Shown: positions 18,260-26,814 of the stretch, piece after piece | Layout of the letters: each line of letters begins with the position of its first letter | Position numbering within the stretch: position 1 is the first letter of the stretch | From: Curtobacterium pusillum | GTDB lineage: Bacteria; Actinomycetota; Actinomycetes; Actinomycetales; Microbacteriaceae | Length of the DNA: 64,000 bases | NCBI RefSeq assembly: GCF_007673235.1 | Contig: NZ_VDZH01000002.1 | Location: 327,652 to 391,651 of the forward strand | Reading direction: 5' to 3' | The notes under the pieces: model-generated | Seen by the model: only the letters and a program-made list of their open reading frames with translations | Databases searched by the model: none | What the model was told of the DNA's origin: nothing | Translations under genes and position numbers: made by a program

Positions 18260-19258
18260 GTGACGGTCGATCGTGTCTCGCAGCCCGTCCGGATCACCGA
18301 CGTCGCCGCGCTCGCCGGGGTGTCGATCGGCACCGCCTCGAAGGCGCTCAACGGGACCGGGCAACTCCGCGACGCCACCCGCGCCCGGGTGAAGGACGCC
18401 GCCGAGAAGCTCGGGTTCGTCGGCGACGCCCGTGCTCGTGCGCTGTCGTCCGGCCGGACCTACACGGTCGGCATGATCACGACGGACTCGTTCGGCCGGT
18501 TCTCGATCCCCGTGCTGCTCGGCGCCGAGGACGCCCTGTCCGCCGGGCAGATGGCCGTGCTGCTGTGCGACACCCGTGACGACCACGTGCGAGAGGCCCA
18601 CTACCTCCGCTCGCTCGCCGCCCGTGGCGTCGACGGCATCATCGTGACCGGACGTTCCGCGGACCCCAGGCCGCCGATCGACGTGTCCATCCCGGTCGTG
18701 TACGCGTTCACGCCGTCGACCTCGGACGCCGAGGTCTCGATCACCCTCGACGACTCCGCCGGCAGCGCCGAGGTGGCATCGCACGTGCTGTCACTCGGAC
18801 GGCAGCGGGTTGCGATCGTCACCGGGCCCGCACGGCACCGGTCCGCCGAGCGCCGCGTGTCCGGTGCCGTCTCGGTGCTCGGGTCCCGGCTCGTCGGCGA
18901 ACCGCTGTACGGCGAGTGGTCGGAGCGGTGGGGACGACAGGCGGTCGACGTGCTCGGTCGGGGGTCGGTGGACGTCGACGCGATCGTCTGCGGGAGCGAC
19001 CAGATCGCCCGTGGCGTGTGCGATCGACTGCGGGAGGTCGGTCGGTCCGTCCCCGACGACGTCGCGGTCACCGGGTTCGACGACTGGGACGTGATGGCGC
19101 TCGCGAGCCGGCCGCCGCTGACCACGGTCGACCTGCGGCTCGAGGAGCTCGGGCGTGTGGCGGGGCGGGCGCTCCTCGACCTGATCGACGGTGGGGCGGC
19201 GGCGTCCTCCGCGGTCACCCCGATGCTCGTCATCCGCGAGAGCACGATCGGCGCGTAG
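18260..19258 (+). CDS. LacI-family regulator of the GH127 operon
   Basis: A 332-residue repressor. The HTH is near the N-terminus (RITDVAALAGVSIGTASKALN, residues about 11-31) and the sugar-binding domain follows, with the usual VTGFDDWDVM motif near the C-terminus. Its recognition residues Ile23, Gly24 and Lys28 differ from those of the other LacI-type protein in this window, so it should read a different site, presumably the GAAACCGTTTTC element in front of GH127. GTG 18260 is preferred because GGAAAGG lies 8 bases upstream. An effector derived from an arabinoside is likely (inference). Confidence 0.87.
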   Translation: MTVDRVSQPVRITDVAALAGVSIGTASKALNGTGQLRDATRARVKDAAEKLGFVGDARARALSSGRTYTVGMITTDSFGRFSIPVLLGAEDALSAGQMAVLLCDTRDDHVREAHYLRSLAARGVDGIIVTGRSADPRPPIDVSIPVVYAFTPSTSDAEVSITLDDSAGSAEVASHVLSLGRQRVAIVTGPARHRSAERRVSGAVSVLGSRLVGEPLYGEWSERWGRQAVDVLGRGSVDVDAIVCGSDQIARGVCDRLREVGRSVPDDVAVTGFDDWDVMALASRPPLTTVDLRLEELGRVAGRALLDLIDGGAAASSAVTPMLVIRESTIGA

Positions 19259-19280
19259 CTCGCGGGGTGCCTCGGCGTCC

Positions 19281-19566
19281 CGACGAGGTCGCACGCAGTG
19301 CCGTGGCTCCTTCGTCGAGGTCGCAAGAAGTGCTGTTCGAAGCGCCGGCGGGCGACAGATCGAGCGACCTCGGCGCAACGCGAGCGGCAAGTTGCGCGAC
19401 CCCGGGCGGCGCTCGGCACCGCCCGACGAAGTCGCACGACGCGCCGCAGCTCCGTCGTCGAGGTCGCACGAAGTGCCGCTCGAGGCGTCGGTGGGCGGCA
19501 GATCGTGCGACCTCGGCACAACGCGGGCGGCGTGTGGTGCGACCGGCGTGGGCGGCGACGCGCGGC
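19281..19566. repeat. Tandem pair of 143-bp units with nested hairpins
   Basis: Two imperfect copies (19281-19423 and 19424-19566) follow each other at an exact 143-bp period. Each holds a 57-bp stem-loop with arms of the type CGAGGTCGCACGA and its inverse (19316-19372 and 19459-19515); in the second copy the 13-base arms match perfectly. They fill the gap between the lacI-family stop and the ara promoter. No protein reading makes sense. A REP/BIME-like element is the best description. Confidence 0.75.
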
Positions 19567-19570
19567 GGCG

Positions 19571-19612
19571 TTGCGTGAGTGAGCGCTCACGTGCCAGGAT
19601 GTGAGCGCTCAC
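19571..19612 (+). promoter_or_regulatory. araBDA promoter with two lac-type operators
   Basis: TTGCGT (19571-19576) and CAGGAT (19595-19600) are 18 bp apart. The palindrome GTGAGCGCTCAC occurs twice, at 19579-19590 inside the spacer and at 19601-19612 straight after the -10 box, 22 bp apart or two helical turns. The -10 plus operator text CAGGATGTGAGCGCTCAC differs from that of chvE by one base. Two bound dimers on one DNA face would shut the promoter tightly. Confidence 0.85.
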
Positions 19613-19640
19613 GGAGGACGACGAGGTTCTGGAGGAACGC

Positions 19641-21329
19641 ATGGGCGACGATCGCCGGCAGCAGGTCGTGGACGGCCGCACGACACTCGGCATCGAGCTC
19701 GGCTCCACACGCATCAAGGCGTGCCTGGTGGACGAGGACCTCGTGCCCATCGCCGCGGGCGCCCACGAGTGGGAGAACGAGTTCGTCGACGGCCGGTGGA
19801 CGTACTCCCTCGAAGCCGTCGAGACCGGACTCCGCGCCGCCTACGCCGCCCTCGTGGCCGACGTCGAGGCGCAGTACGGCGTCACCCCGACGACCTTCCG
19901 CGCCGCCGGCGTCAGCGCGATGATGCACGGGTACCTGGCGTTCGACGCCGCGGGCGAGTTGCTCGTGCCGTTCCGCACCTGGCGCAACACCTCGACCGGT
20001 CCCGCCGCCGAACGGCTCAGCGACGCCCTCGACTTCAACGTCCCGCTCCGCTGGTCGGTCGCGCACCTGTACCAGGCGGTCCTCGACGAGGAGCCGCACG
20101 TCGCCGAGCTCGCCCGGGTCACCACGCTCGCCGGGTACGTGCACCACCGGCTCACCGGCCGCGACGTCCTCGGCGTCGGCGACGCCTCCGGGATGTTCCC
20201 GATCGACAGCGGCCCGGTCGACAGCGGTCCCGGCGAGCCCGGCCACCGCGACTGGGACGGCGACAAGCTCGCCACGGCGCAGGACCTGCTGGGCGGAGCC
20301 GTCCCCGATCTCCGCACGCTCCTGCCCGAGGTGCTCGTCGCCGGGGAGCACGCCGGCGACCTCACCCCCGAGGGCGCCGCGTGGCTCGACCCGACCGGCA
20401 CCCTGCAGCCCGGCGTCCCGCTCTGCCCGCCGGAGGGCGACGCCGGCACGGGCATGGTCGCGACGAACGCCGTCGCTCCCCGCACCGGCAACGTCAGCGT
20501 CGGCACGAGCATCTTCGCAATGGTCGTCCTCGAGCACCCGCTGGGCACCCCGCACGAGGAACTCGACGTCGTGACGACCCCCTCCGGTGACGCCGTCGCG
20601 ATGGTGCACTGCAACAACGGGGCGAGTGAGATCGCGAGCTGGGCGAAGGTCTTCGGCCGGTTCGCTGAAGCGTCGGGCAGCGCGTTGGCGACGGACGACG
20701 TGTTCCGGGTCCTCCTGGACGAAGCCGAGCACGCCGACCCGGACGCCGGCGGGCTGCTGTCCTTCAACTACCTCGCGGGGGAGCCCGTCACGCACGTCGA
20801 GGACGGCCGACCCCTGCTGCTCCGGACTCCCGACGCGCGGTTCACGCTCGGCAACCTCGTGCGCTCCGAGGTGCACGGGGCGTTCGCCACCCTCGCGATC
20901 GGCATGGAGGTCCTGCACGGCGAGCAGGTCCAGGTCGACCGGATGACGGCGCACGGCGGACTCTTCCGCACGCCCGGAGCGCCGCAGCAGTTGCTCGCCG
21001 CGGCCCTGCGGGTGCCTGTCGCCCTCGAGGAGACCGCGGGCGAGGGCGGCGCCTGGGGCATCGCCGTGCTCGCCGCCTACCTCGAGCACACCGACCAGCA
21101 CCTGGCGGACTTCCTGGCGGGCACGGTGTTCGGGGTCGATGCCGTGCACGTGGCCGACCCCGCGCCGGGCGACGTCGACGGCTTCCAGACCTACCTCGGC
21201 CGGTACCGCGCAGCGCTCCCCGTCCAGGCCGTCGCGGCAGCCGCGACCCGACCCAGCGCCACCACCCACCACGGCGAGCCGACGGCGGGTGCCGAGCCGC
21301 GCCTCCAGGAAGAGGAAGTGACCCGATGA
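19641..21329 (+). CDS. araB: L-ribulokinase
   Basis: A 562-residue FGGY-family kinase that phosphorylates L-ribulose to L-ribulose 5-phosphate. The N-terminal ATP-binding strand reads LGIELGSTRIKACLVD (residues 16-31), and the C-terminal domain has AHGGLFRTPGAPQQLLAAAL. The ribulokinase call over xylulokinase rests on the araD and araA genes that follow with 4-bp overlaps. The start ATG is preceded by GGAGG. The last 30 residues (after YLGRYRAALP) are low-complexity and include PRLQ encoded by a family A half-repeat (CGCGCCTCCAGG), so the tail is probably not functional. Repression by two lac-type operators is likely. Confidence 0.9.
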   Translation: MGDDRRQQVVDGRTTLGIELGSTRIKACLVDEDLVPIAAGAHEWENEFVDGRWTYSLEAVETGLRAAYAALVADVEAQYGVTPTTFRAAGVSAMMHGYLAFDAAGELLVPFRTWRNTSTGPAAERLSDALDFNVPLRWSVAHLYQAVLDEEPHVAELARVTTLAGYVHHRLTGRDVLGVGDASGMFPIDSGPVDSGPGEPGHRDWDGDKLATAQDLLGGAVPDLRTLLPEVLVAGEHAGDLTPEGAAWLDPTGTLQPGVPLCPPEGDAGTGMVATNAVAPRTGNVSVGTSIFAMVVLEHPLGTPHEELDVVTTPSGDAVAMVHCNNGASEIASWAKVFGRFAEASGSALATDDVFRVLLDEAEHADPDAGGLLSFNYLAGEPVTHVEDGRPLLLRTPDARFTLGNLVRSEVHGAFATLAIGMEVLHGEQVQVDRMTAHGGLFRTPGAPQQLLAAALRVPVALEETAGEGGAWGIAVLAAYLEHTDQHLADFLAGTVFGVDAVHVADPAPGDVDGFQTYLGRYRAALPVQAVAAAATRPSATTHHGEPTAGAEPRLQEEEVTR

Positions 21330-22024
21330 ACGACGAGATCCAGCAGGCGGTCGCCGCCACCCGTGAACGCGTCGCGAGCCTGCACGGTGAACTCGTGCGC
21401 TACGGCCTCGTGATCTGGACCGGCGGCAACGTCTCCGAGCGCGTTCCCGGCACCGACCTGTTCGTCATCAAGCCGTCCGGGGTGTCGAGCGACGACCTGA
21501 CCCCGGAGAACCAGGTGGTCTGCACGCTCGACGGTGTGCCCGCCGAGGGCTGGGGCAACGAGCACGGTCCGTCCTCCGACACCGCCGCCCACGCGTACGT
21601 GTACCGGAACATGCCCGAGGTCGGCGGTGTCGTGCACACCCACTCGACCTACGCGACGGCGTGGGCTGCCCGCGCCGAGGAGATCCCGTGCGTGATCACG
21701 GCGATGGCGGACGAGTTCGGCGGCCCGATCCCGGTCGGCCCGTTCGCGATCATCGGTGACGACTCGATCGGCCACGGCATCGTCGAGACGCTCAGCGGCC
21801 ACCGCTCCCGCGCGGTGCTGATGCAGAACCACGGCGTCTTCACGATCGGCAAGGACGCGAAGGACGCCGTGAAGGCCGCAGTGATGTGCGAGGACGTCGC
21901 CCGGACCGTGCACATCGCACGGCAGGGCGGCGAGACCGTGCCGATCGCGCAGGAAGACATCGATCGACTCTTCGATCGCTACCAGAACGTCTACGGACAG
22001 AACCCCGAAGGAGCCATGCGATGA
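21326..22024 (+). CDS. araD: L-ribulose-5-phosphate 4-epimerase
   Basis: A 232-residue class II aldolase-fold enzyme converting L-ribulose 5-phosphate to D-xylulose 5-phosphate. Visible zinc ligands are the two histidines of VHTHSTYA (about residues 104 and 106) and the histidine of [10 protein letters not shown] (near 170), matching E. coli AraD positions 95, 97 and 171. The substrate-binding text TGGNVSER and [10 protein letters not shown] is intact. It starts at the ATG that overlaps the araB stop and ends overlapping the araA start, so the three enzymes are coupled. Confidence 0.95.
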   Translation: MNDEIQQAVAATRERVASLHGELVRYGLVIWTGGNVSERVPGTDLFVIKPSGVSSDDLTPENQVVCTLDGVPAEGWGNEHGPSSDTAAHAYVYRNMPEVGGVVHTHSTYATAWAARAEEIPCVITAMADEFGGPIPVGPFAIIGDDSIGHGIVETLSGHRSRAVLMQNHGVFTIGKDAKDAVKAAVMCEDVARTVHIARQGGETVPIAQEDIDRLFDRYQNVYGQNPEGAMR

Positions 22025-23544
22025 CGCAGGTGAACCCCCAGGCCACCCTGGACAGCTACGAGGTCTGGTTCCTCACCGGGTCCCAGGGCCTGTACGGCGA
22101 GGAGACCCTGCGCCAGGTCGAGGAGCAGAGCAAGGCGGTGCACGCCGAACTGGCCGGTGCGCTGCCGGTCAAGCTCGTCTGGAAGCCGGTCCTGAAGGAC
22201 GCCGACGGCATCCGTCGCGCCCTCATCGAGGCCAGCGCCGACGACAGGGTCATCGGCGTCACGACGTGGATGCACACCTTCAGCCCCGCGAAGATGTGGA
22301 TCGGCGGGCTCCAGGCGCTCACGAAGCCGCTGCTGCACCTGCACACGCAGGCGAACGTCACGCTGCCGTGGGCGGACATCGACTTCGACTTCATGAACCT
22401 CAACCAGGCCGCGCACGGCGACCGGGAGTTCGGGTACGCCCTCGCGCGCCTCGGGGTCCGGCACGCCACCGCGGTCGGGCACGTCTCGGACCCCCGCGTG
22501 CAGCAGCGGGTGTCGAACTGGACCCGTGCCGCGGCCGGTGCCGCCGCCGTCCGCGAGCTGAAGCTCACCCGCTTCGGCGACAACATGCGCTACGTCGCCG
22601 TCACCGAGGGCGACAAGACCGAGGCCGAGATCGAGCTCGGCGTGCAGGTGAACACCTGGGCGGTGAACGAGCTGGCCGCGGCGGTGGACGCCGCCGCGGC
22701 GGACACGGCCGCGGTGGACGCGCTCGTGGCCGAGTACGACGCGCAGTACGACGTCGTCGACGACCTGCGTGACGGCGGACCACGCCGTGCCGCGCTCCGC
22801 GACGGTGCCGCGATCGAGATCGGCCTCCGCACCCTGCTCGCGCAGAACGGGTCTGCCGCCTTCACCACCAACTTCGAGGACCTCGGCACCCTCAAGCAGC
22901 TCCCCGGTCTCGCCGTGCAGCGCCTGATGGCCGACGGCTACGGCTTCGGCGCCGAGGGTGACTGGAAGACGGCCGTCCTGGTCCGGGCGATGAACGTCGC
23001 CGGCGCCGGACTGCCCGGTGGCGCGAGCCTGATGGAGGACTACACCTACGACCTCACCCCGGGTGCCGAGAAGATCCTCGGGGCGCACATGCTCGAGGTG
23101 TCGCCGACCCTCACGACGACGACGCCCACGCTCGAGATCCACCCGCTCGGCATCGGCGGCAAGGACGACCCGGTGCGCCTGGTCTTCACCGCCGACGCCG
23201 GCGAGGCCGTGGTCGTCGCGCTGTCCGACACCCGCGACGGCTTCCGGCTCACCGCGAACGTCGTCGACATTGTGCCGCCGACCGAGGCCCTGCCGAAGCT
23301 TCCCGTCGGCCGTGCCGTCTGGGAGCCGCGTCCGTCGTTCCCCGTCGCCGCCGAGGCCTGGCTCACCGCCGGTGCCGCCCACCACACCGTGATGGCGACG
23401 GCCGTCGGACTGCAGGTGGTCGAGGACCTCGCGACCATGGTCGGCACCGAGTTCCTGGTCATCGACGAGCACACCACCGCGCGCGGCTTCCGCGACGAGC
23501 TGCGTCTCCAGCAGACGTGGCACCGTCTCGACCGCGGCTTCTGA
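22021..23544 (+). CDS. araA: L-arabinose isomerase
   Basis: A 507-residue enzyme, the normal family length, turning L-arabinose into L-ribulose with Mn2+. The N-terminus [19 protein letters not shown] is diagnostic. The metal ligands are present in [24 protein letters not shown] and AAHHTVMA, matching Glu306, Glu333, His350 and His450 of the E. coli enzyme. ATG 22021 is chosen because it forms the ATGA overlap with araD. It completes the araB-araD-araA pathway, and the oxidase gene follows after 17 bp. Confidence 0.97.
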   Translation: MTQVNPQATLDSYEVWFLTGSQGLYGEETLRQVEEQSKAVHAELAGALPVKLVWKPVLKDADGIRRALIEASADDRVIGVTTWMHTFSPAKMWIGGLQALTKPLLHLHTQANVTLPWADIDFDFMNLNQAAHGDREFGYALARLGVRHATAVGHVSDPRVQQRVSNWTRAAAGAAAVRELKLTRFGDNMRYVAVTEGDKTEAEIELGVQVNTWAVNELAAAVDAAAADTAAVDALVAEYDAQYDVVDDLRDGGPRRAALRDGAAIEIGLRTLLAQNGSAAFTTNFEDLGTLKQLPGLAVQRLMADGYGFGAEGDWKTAVLVRAMNVAGAGLPGGASLMEDYTYDLTPGAEKILGAHMLEVSPTLTTTTPTLEIHPLGIGGKDDPVRLVFTADAGEAVVVALSDTRDGFRLTANVVDIVPPTEALPKLPVGRAVWEPRPSFPVAAEAWLTAGAAHHTVMATAVGLQVVEDLATMVGTEFLVIDEHTTARGFRDELRLQQTWHRLDRGF

Positions 23545-23561
23545 GGGACACGGACCGTACG

Positions 23562-24836
23562 ATGAGCGACGTGATCGCAGAGCAGCGCACGCGGACGAAC
23601 TGGGCGGGCAACGTCACCTACCGGGCCTCCGGGTTGGCGCGTCCGACCTCGGTGGCCGCGGTGCAGGAACTCGTCGGGTCGACCGCGCGCCTGACGGCGC
23701 TCGGCTCGCGGCACTCGTTCAACGCGATCGCCGACACGGATGCCCTGCAGGTCTCGCTGGCGGACCTGCCGCCGGTGCTCGACATCGACACCGACCGTCG
23801 CATCGTGCGCGTCGCCGCCGGCATGATCCACAGTCAGGTCGCGGCCGGCCTGGAGGCACGTGGCTGGGCCCTCGCGAACCTCGCGTCCCTGCCGCACATC
23901 TCCACGGCCGGCGCCGTCGCCACCGGCACGCACGGCTCCGGCATCCGCAACCCGTCGCTCGCGCAGGCGGTGATCGGCCTCGAGGTCGTCCGCGCTGACG
24001 GTTCACTCGAGCACGTCGATGCGTCCACGCCCGACGGCGCCCTCGACGCGCACCGGGTGGCACTCGGCGCGCTCGGCGTCGTCACCGCGGTGGAGCTCGC
24101 CATCGAGCCCTCGTTCCAGGTCGCCACGACCGTGCACCTCGACCTGCCCTGGGACGCGGTCGTCGAGCACTTCGACGAGGTCATGGCGGACGCCTACTCG
24201 GTGTCGATGTTCACGTCGTTCGACGACCGCGGCGCACGCCAGGTCTGGGTGAAGCACCGCGTCGACGAACCCGCTCCGGCCGTCGACCTGGTCGCGCTCG
24301 GGGCCCGGCCCGCGACCGGCCCCGTCCACCCGGGCGAGAACGACCCCGCCGGGGTCACCGAGCAGGGCGGCGTCCCCGGACCGTGGTCCGAGCGGCTCCC
24401 GCACTTCCGGTCCTCGTTCACGCCGTCGACCGGGGCCGAGATCCAGGCGGAGTACCTGCTGCCCGCGTCGTCCGCCGTCGACGCGCTGCAGGCCCTGCGT
24501 CCGTTGCAGTCCCTCTTCGCGCCGCTGCTCATCGCCGCCGAGGTCCGCACGGTCGCACCCGACACCGCCTGGCTCGCGCCGTCGTCCGGGCGACAGTCGG
24601 TGGGGATCCACTTCACCTTCCGGCGGGACGCGGACGCCGTGGCCGCCGCGGTCCTGCGCATCGAGGAGGCACTCGCCCCCTTCGACGCCCGGCCGCACTG
24701 GGGCAAGGTCTCGGCCGCGAGTGCCGAGCGCCTCCACGAGGTGTACCCGCGGCTGGACGCGTTCGCCGCGGTGGCGCGAGACCTCGACCCGACGGGGAAG
24801 TTCCGCAACGAGTTCCTGGCGCGCGTCCTGTCCTGA
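23562..24836 (+). CDS. aldO: Alditol (xylitol) oxidase, covalent FAD type
   Basis: A 424-residue flavoprotein closely matching Streptomyces coelicolor AldO along its length: NWAGNVTY at the start, GSRHSFN, SLPHISTAGAVATGTHGSG, RLPHFRSSFTPSTGAE and the end LDPTGKFRNEFL. His51 in GSRHSFN corresponds to the histidine that binds FAD covalently. AldO oxidises the terminal CH2OH of xylitol, sorbitol and other alditols with O2, giving an aldose and H2O2. It lies 17 bp after araA and is probably cotranscribed, so arabitol- or xylitol-derived aldoses could feed the pathway. The actual substrate is unproven. Family B repeat follows 23 bp after its stop. Confidence 0.88.
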   Translation: MSDVIAEQRTRTNWAGNVTYRASGLARPTSVAAVQELVGSTARLTALGSRHSFNAIADTDALQVSLADLPPVLDIDTDRRIVRVAAGMIHSQVAAGLEARGWALANLASLPHISTAGAVATGTHGSGIRNPSLAQAVIGLEVVRADGSLEHVDASTPDGALDAHRVALGALGVVTAVELAIEPSFQVATTVHLDLPWDAVVEHFDEVMADAYSVSMFTSFDDRGARQVWVKHRVDEPAPAVDLVALGARPATGPVHPGENDPAGVTEQGGVPGPWSERLPHFRSSFTPSTGAEIQAEYLLPASSAVDALQALRPLQSLFAPLLIAAEVRTVAPDTAWLAPSSGRQSVGIHFTFRRDADAVAAAVLRIEEALAPFDARPHWGKVSAASAERLHEVYPRLDAFAAVARDLDPTGKFRNEFLARVLS

Positions 24837-25146
24837 TGCTTGCGGCCCGTCGTCGCGTCGAGGGAGCAGAAATCGTCGGGTCTCGTCCGGGCACTCGACG
24901 ATTCGTGCTCACTCGATGAACGCGGCGGGGGCGGCAGCGATGAACTCTGTGCGAACGCATCGGGAATAGCGGGACGTCGCGCAGGACTTGGACCGTTACG
25001 TCGTGCGTCGTCCCGCACGCACGAGATTCGGACGGTCGCACGCCCGGGTGTCAGGATGGACGGCGCCCGGTGACCCGACCCGAGCCGCAGCAGCGACCAC
25101 CCCACGGTCGCCACCCCCACCACTTCCCACGAGGAGCAGCATCGTC
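24837..25146. other. 310-bp gap between aldO and the peptide-type transporter
   Basis: The first part holds the family B hairpin at 24860-24914, which probably ends the ara-aldO message. The rest (24915-25146) has no credible gene. It should contain the promoter for the next operon, but I see no convincing -35/-10 pair. GAGGAG near 25130 is the likely ribosome site of the following gene. Confidence 0.6.
24860..24914. repeat. Family B palindromic repeat (55 bp), second copy
   Basis: Arms starting GAGGGAGCAGAAATCGTCG and ending GACGATTCGTGCTCACTC pair with two or three mismatches. Same length, loop size and arm sequence as the copy at 7436-7490, so the two are one dispersed family. It stands 23 bp after the aldO stop, in the place of a terminator. 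Confidence 0.78.
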
Positions 25147-26814
25147 ATGAGACGCCCCAAGCGCCTGACCATCACCGCGGCGGTCGCCGCAGCAGCAGCC
25201 CTGGTCCTGACCGGCTGCTCGGGCGGAGGGGCCTCCGACGACGCATCGAGCGGCACGGCCAAGGGCGGCACGCTCAACATCCTGACGACGGCGACCTCGG
25301 TGCACCTCGACCCGGCCACCAGCCAGAACCTCAACATCACCACGCTCGGCCTCGTGCTGCGTCGCCTGACCGCGTGGGACGTCGAGCCCGGCAAGACGGC
25401 CAAGGTCGTCCCGGACCTCGCGACGAACACCGGCGACTCGAGCGACGGCGGCAAGACCTGGACCTACCACCTCAAGAAGGGGCTGAAGTTCCAGGACGGC
25501 ACGGCGATCACCACGAAGGACATCAAGTGGGGCATCGAGCGCTCGTTCGCGCCGACCCTCACCGGTGGCCTGAGCTACCACAAGTCGCTCCTCGTCGGCG
25601 GTGACACGTACAAGGGCCCGTTCGACGGCAAGACGCTCGACAGCATCGAGACGCCGGACGACTCCACCATCGTCTTCAAGCTCAACGCGGCCTACGGCGA
25701 CTGGCCGTGGCTCGTGTCGATGCCCGCGTTCGCCCCGGTCCCCGAGGGCGACGGCACCGACACCGGTGCCTACGACGCCAAGCCCGTCGCGTCCGGCCCG
25801 TACCAGGTGCAGTCGAACACGCAGGGCTCGCAGATCACGCTCGTCCGGAACAAGGAGTGGAGCGCGTCGACCGACGACGTCCGCACCGCCGGTCCGTCGA
25901 AGGTCGTGTTCAAGGAGAGCCAGGACCCGTCGACGGTCACCCAGACGCTCATCGCCGACAACGGCGACGCGAAGGACTCCTTCGGCGCCACGTACCTCGG
26001 TGCGGCCGAGCTGAACCAGGTCCGCTCGAACCCGTCCGCGCAGGACCGCCTCGCCACGTCGAAGGCCGGCCCGATCACCTACATGGCGATCAACACGCAG
26101 AAGGGCTCGCTCAAGGAGCTCAAGGTCCGCCAGGCGCTGCAGTACGCCGTCGACAAGAAGTCGTACCGGATCGCCGCCGGTGGTGCGCTCGCCGGCTCGT
26201 ACGCCACGACCCTCATCACGCCGGGCATCGCCGGTCGCCAGGACTACGACCTGTACAAGCCGGGTGCGTCCGGTGACGTCGCCAAGGCGAAGGAGCTCCT
26301 GCAGGAGGCCGGTGTCTCCGACCTCAAGCTGACCCTCGCCACGCAGAACGACCCGTCGAGCCTCGCCCAGTCGCAGGCCCTGCAGGCCGGCCTCAAGCGC
26401 GCCGGGATCACGGTGACGCTGAAGCCGCTCGACTCGGACTCGTTCTACACCGCGACGACCGACGGCACCGACTTCGACCTGGCGCTCTTCAGCTGGCAGC
26501 CGGACTTCCCGAGTGCGAACGCCAACATCCAGCCGCTCTACGACTCGTCGCAGATCGGTGGCGGCGGCTACAACGTCTCGAAGTACAGCAACCCCGAGGT
26601 GGACGCCCTCATCAAGGAGGCCAGCGCGACCGTCGACCAGAAGGACGCGCAGAAGCTCTGGGCCGAGGCGGACAAGAAGATCATGGGCGACGCCCCGATC
26701 GTGCCGCTGACCTACGCGAAGCAGTCGTTCCTCGCCGGCTCGAACGTGCAGAACTTCCAGATCGCGGACTTCCCGGCGTACCCGAACTACCTCAAGGTCT
26801 CGCTCGCGAAGTGA
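25147..26814 (+). CDS. Peptide/oligosaccharide ABC transporter binding lipoprotein (SBP family 5)
   Basis: A 555-residue extracellular lipoprotein, lipobox LTGC with Cys24. The size and text (LRRLTAWDVEPGKTAKVVPD, WTYHLKKGLKFQDGTAIT, VRQALQYAVDKKSYR) identify the DppA/OppA family, whose members bind peptides, opines, nickel or plant oligosaccharides. The ligand is not readable. ATG 25147 follows GAGGAG. The stop overlaps the GTG of the ATPase gene. It is first in a four-gene operon with an unusual order: binding protein, fused ATPase, DppC-type, DppB-type. Confidence 0.9.
   Translation: MRRPKRLTITAAVAAAAALVLTGCSGGGASDDASSGTAKGGTLNILTTATSVHLDPATSQNLNITTLGLVLRRLTAWDVEPGKTAKVVPDLATNTGDSSDGGKTWTYHLKKGLKFQDGTAITTKDIKWGIERSFAPTLTGGLSYHKSLLVGGDTYKGPFDGKTLDSIETPDDSTIVFKLNAAYGDWPWLVSMPAFAPVPEGDGTDTGAYDAKPVASGPYQVQSNTQGSQITLVRNKEWSASTDDVRTAGPSKVVFKESQDPSTVTQTLIADNGDAKDSFGATYLGAAELNQVRSNPSAQDRLATSKAGPITYMAINTQKGSLKELKVRQALQYAVDKKSYRIAAGGALAGSYATTLITPGIAGRQDYDLYKPGASGDVAKAKELLQEAGVSDLKLTLATQNDPSSLAQSQALQAGLKRAGITVTLKPLDSDSFYTATTDGTDFDLALFSWQPDFPSANANIQPLYDSSQIGGGGYNVSKYSNPEVDALIKEASATVDQKDAQKLWAEADKKIMGDAPIVPLTYAKQSFLAGSNVQNFQIADFPAYPNYLKVSLAK

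Noticed and set aside
23840..23875. Family A repeat inside aldO (GGCCTGGAGGCACGTGG, GLEARG)
   Set aside because: The region aligns with normal AldO protein sequence at this position, so the similarity to the repeat is probably chance from codon use.
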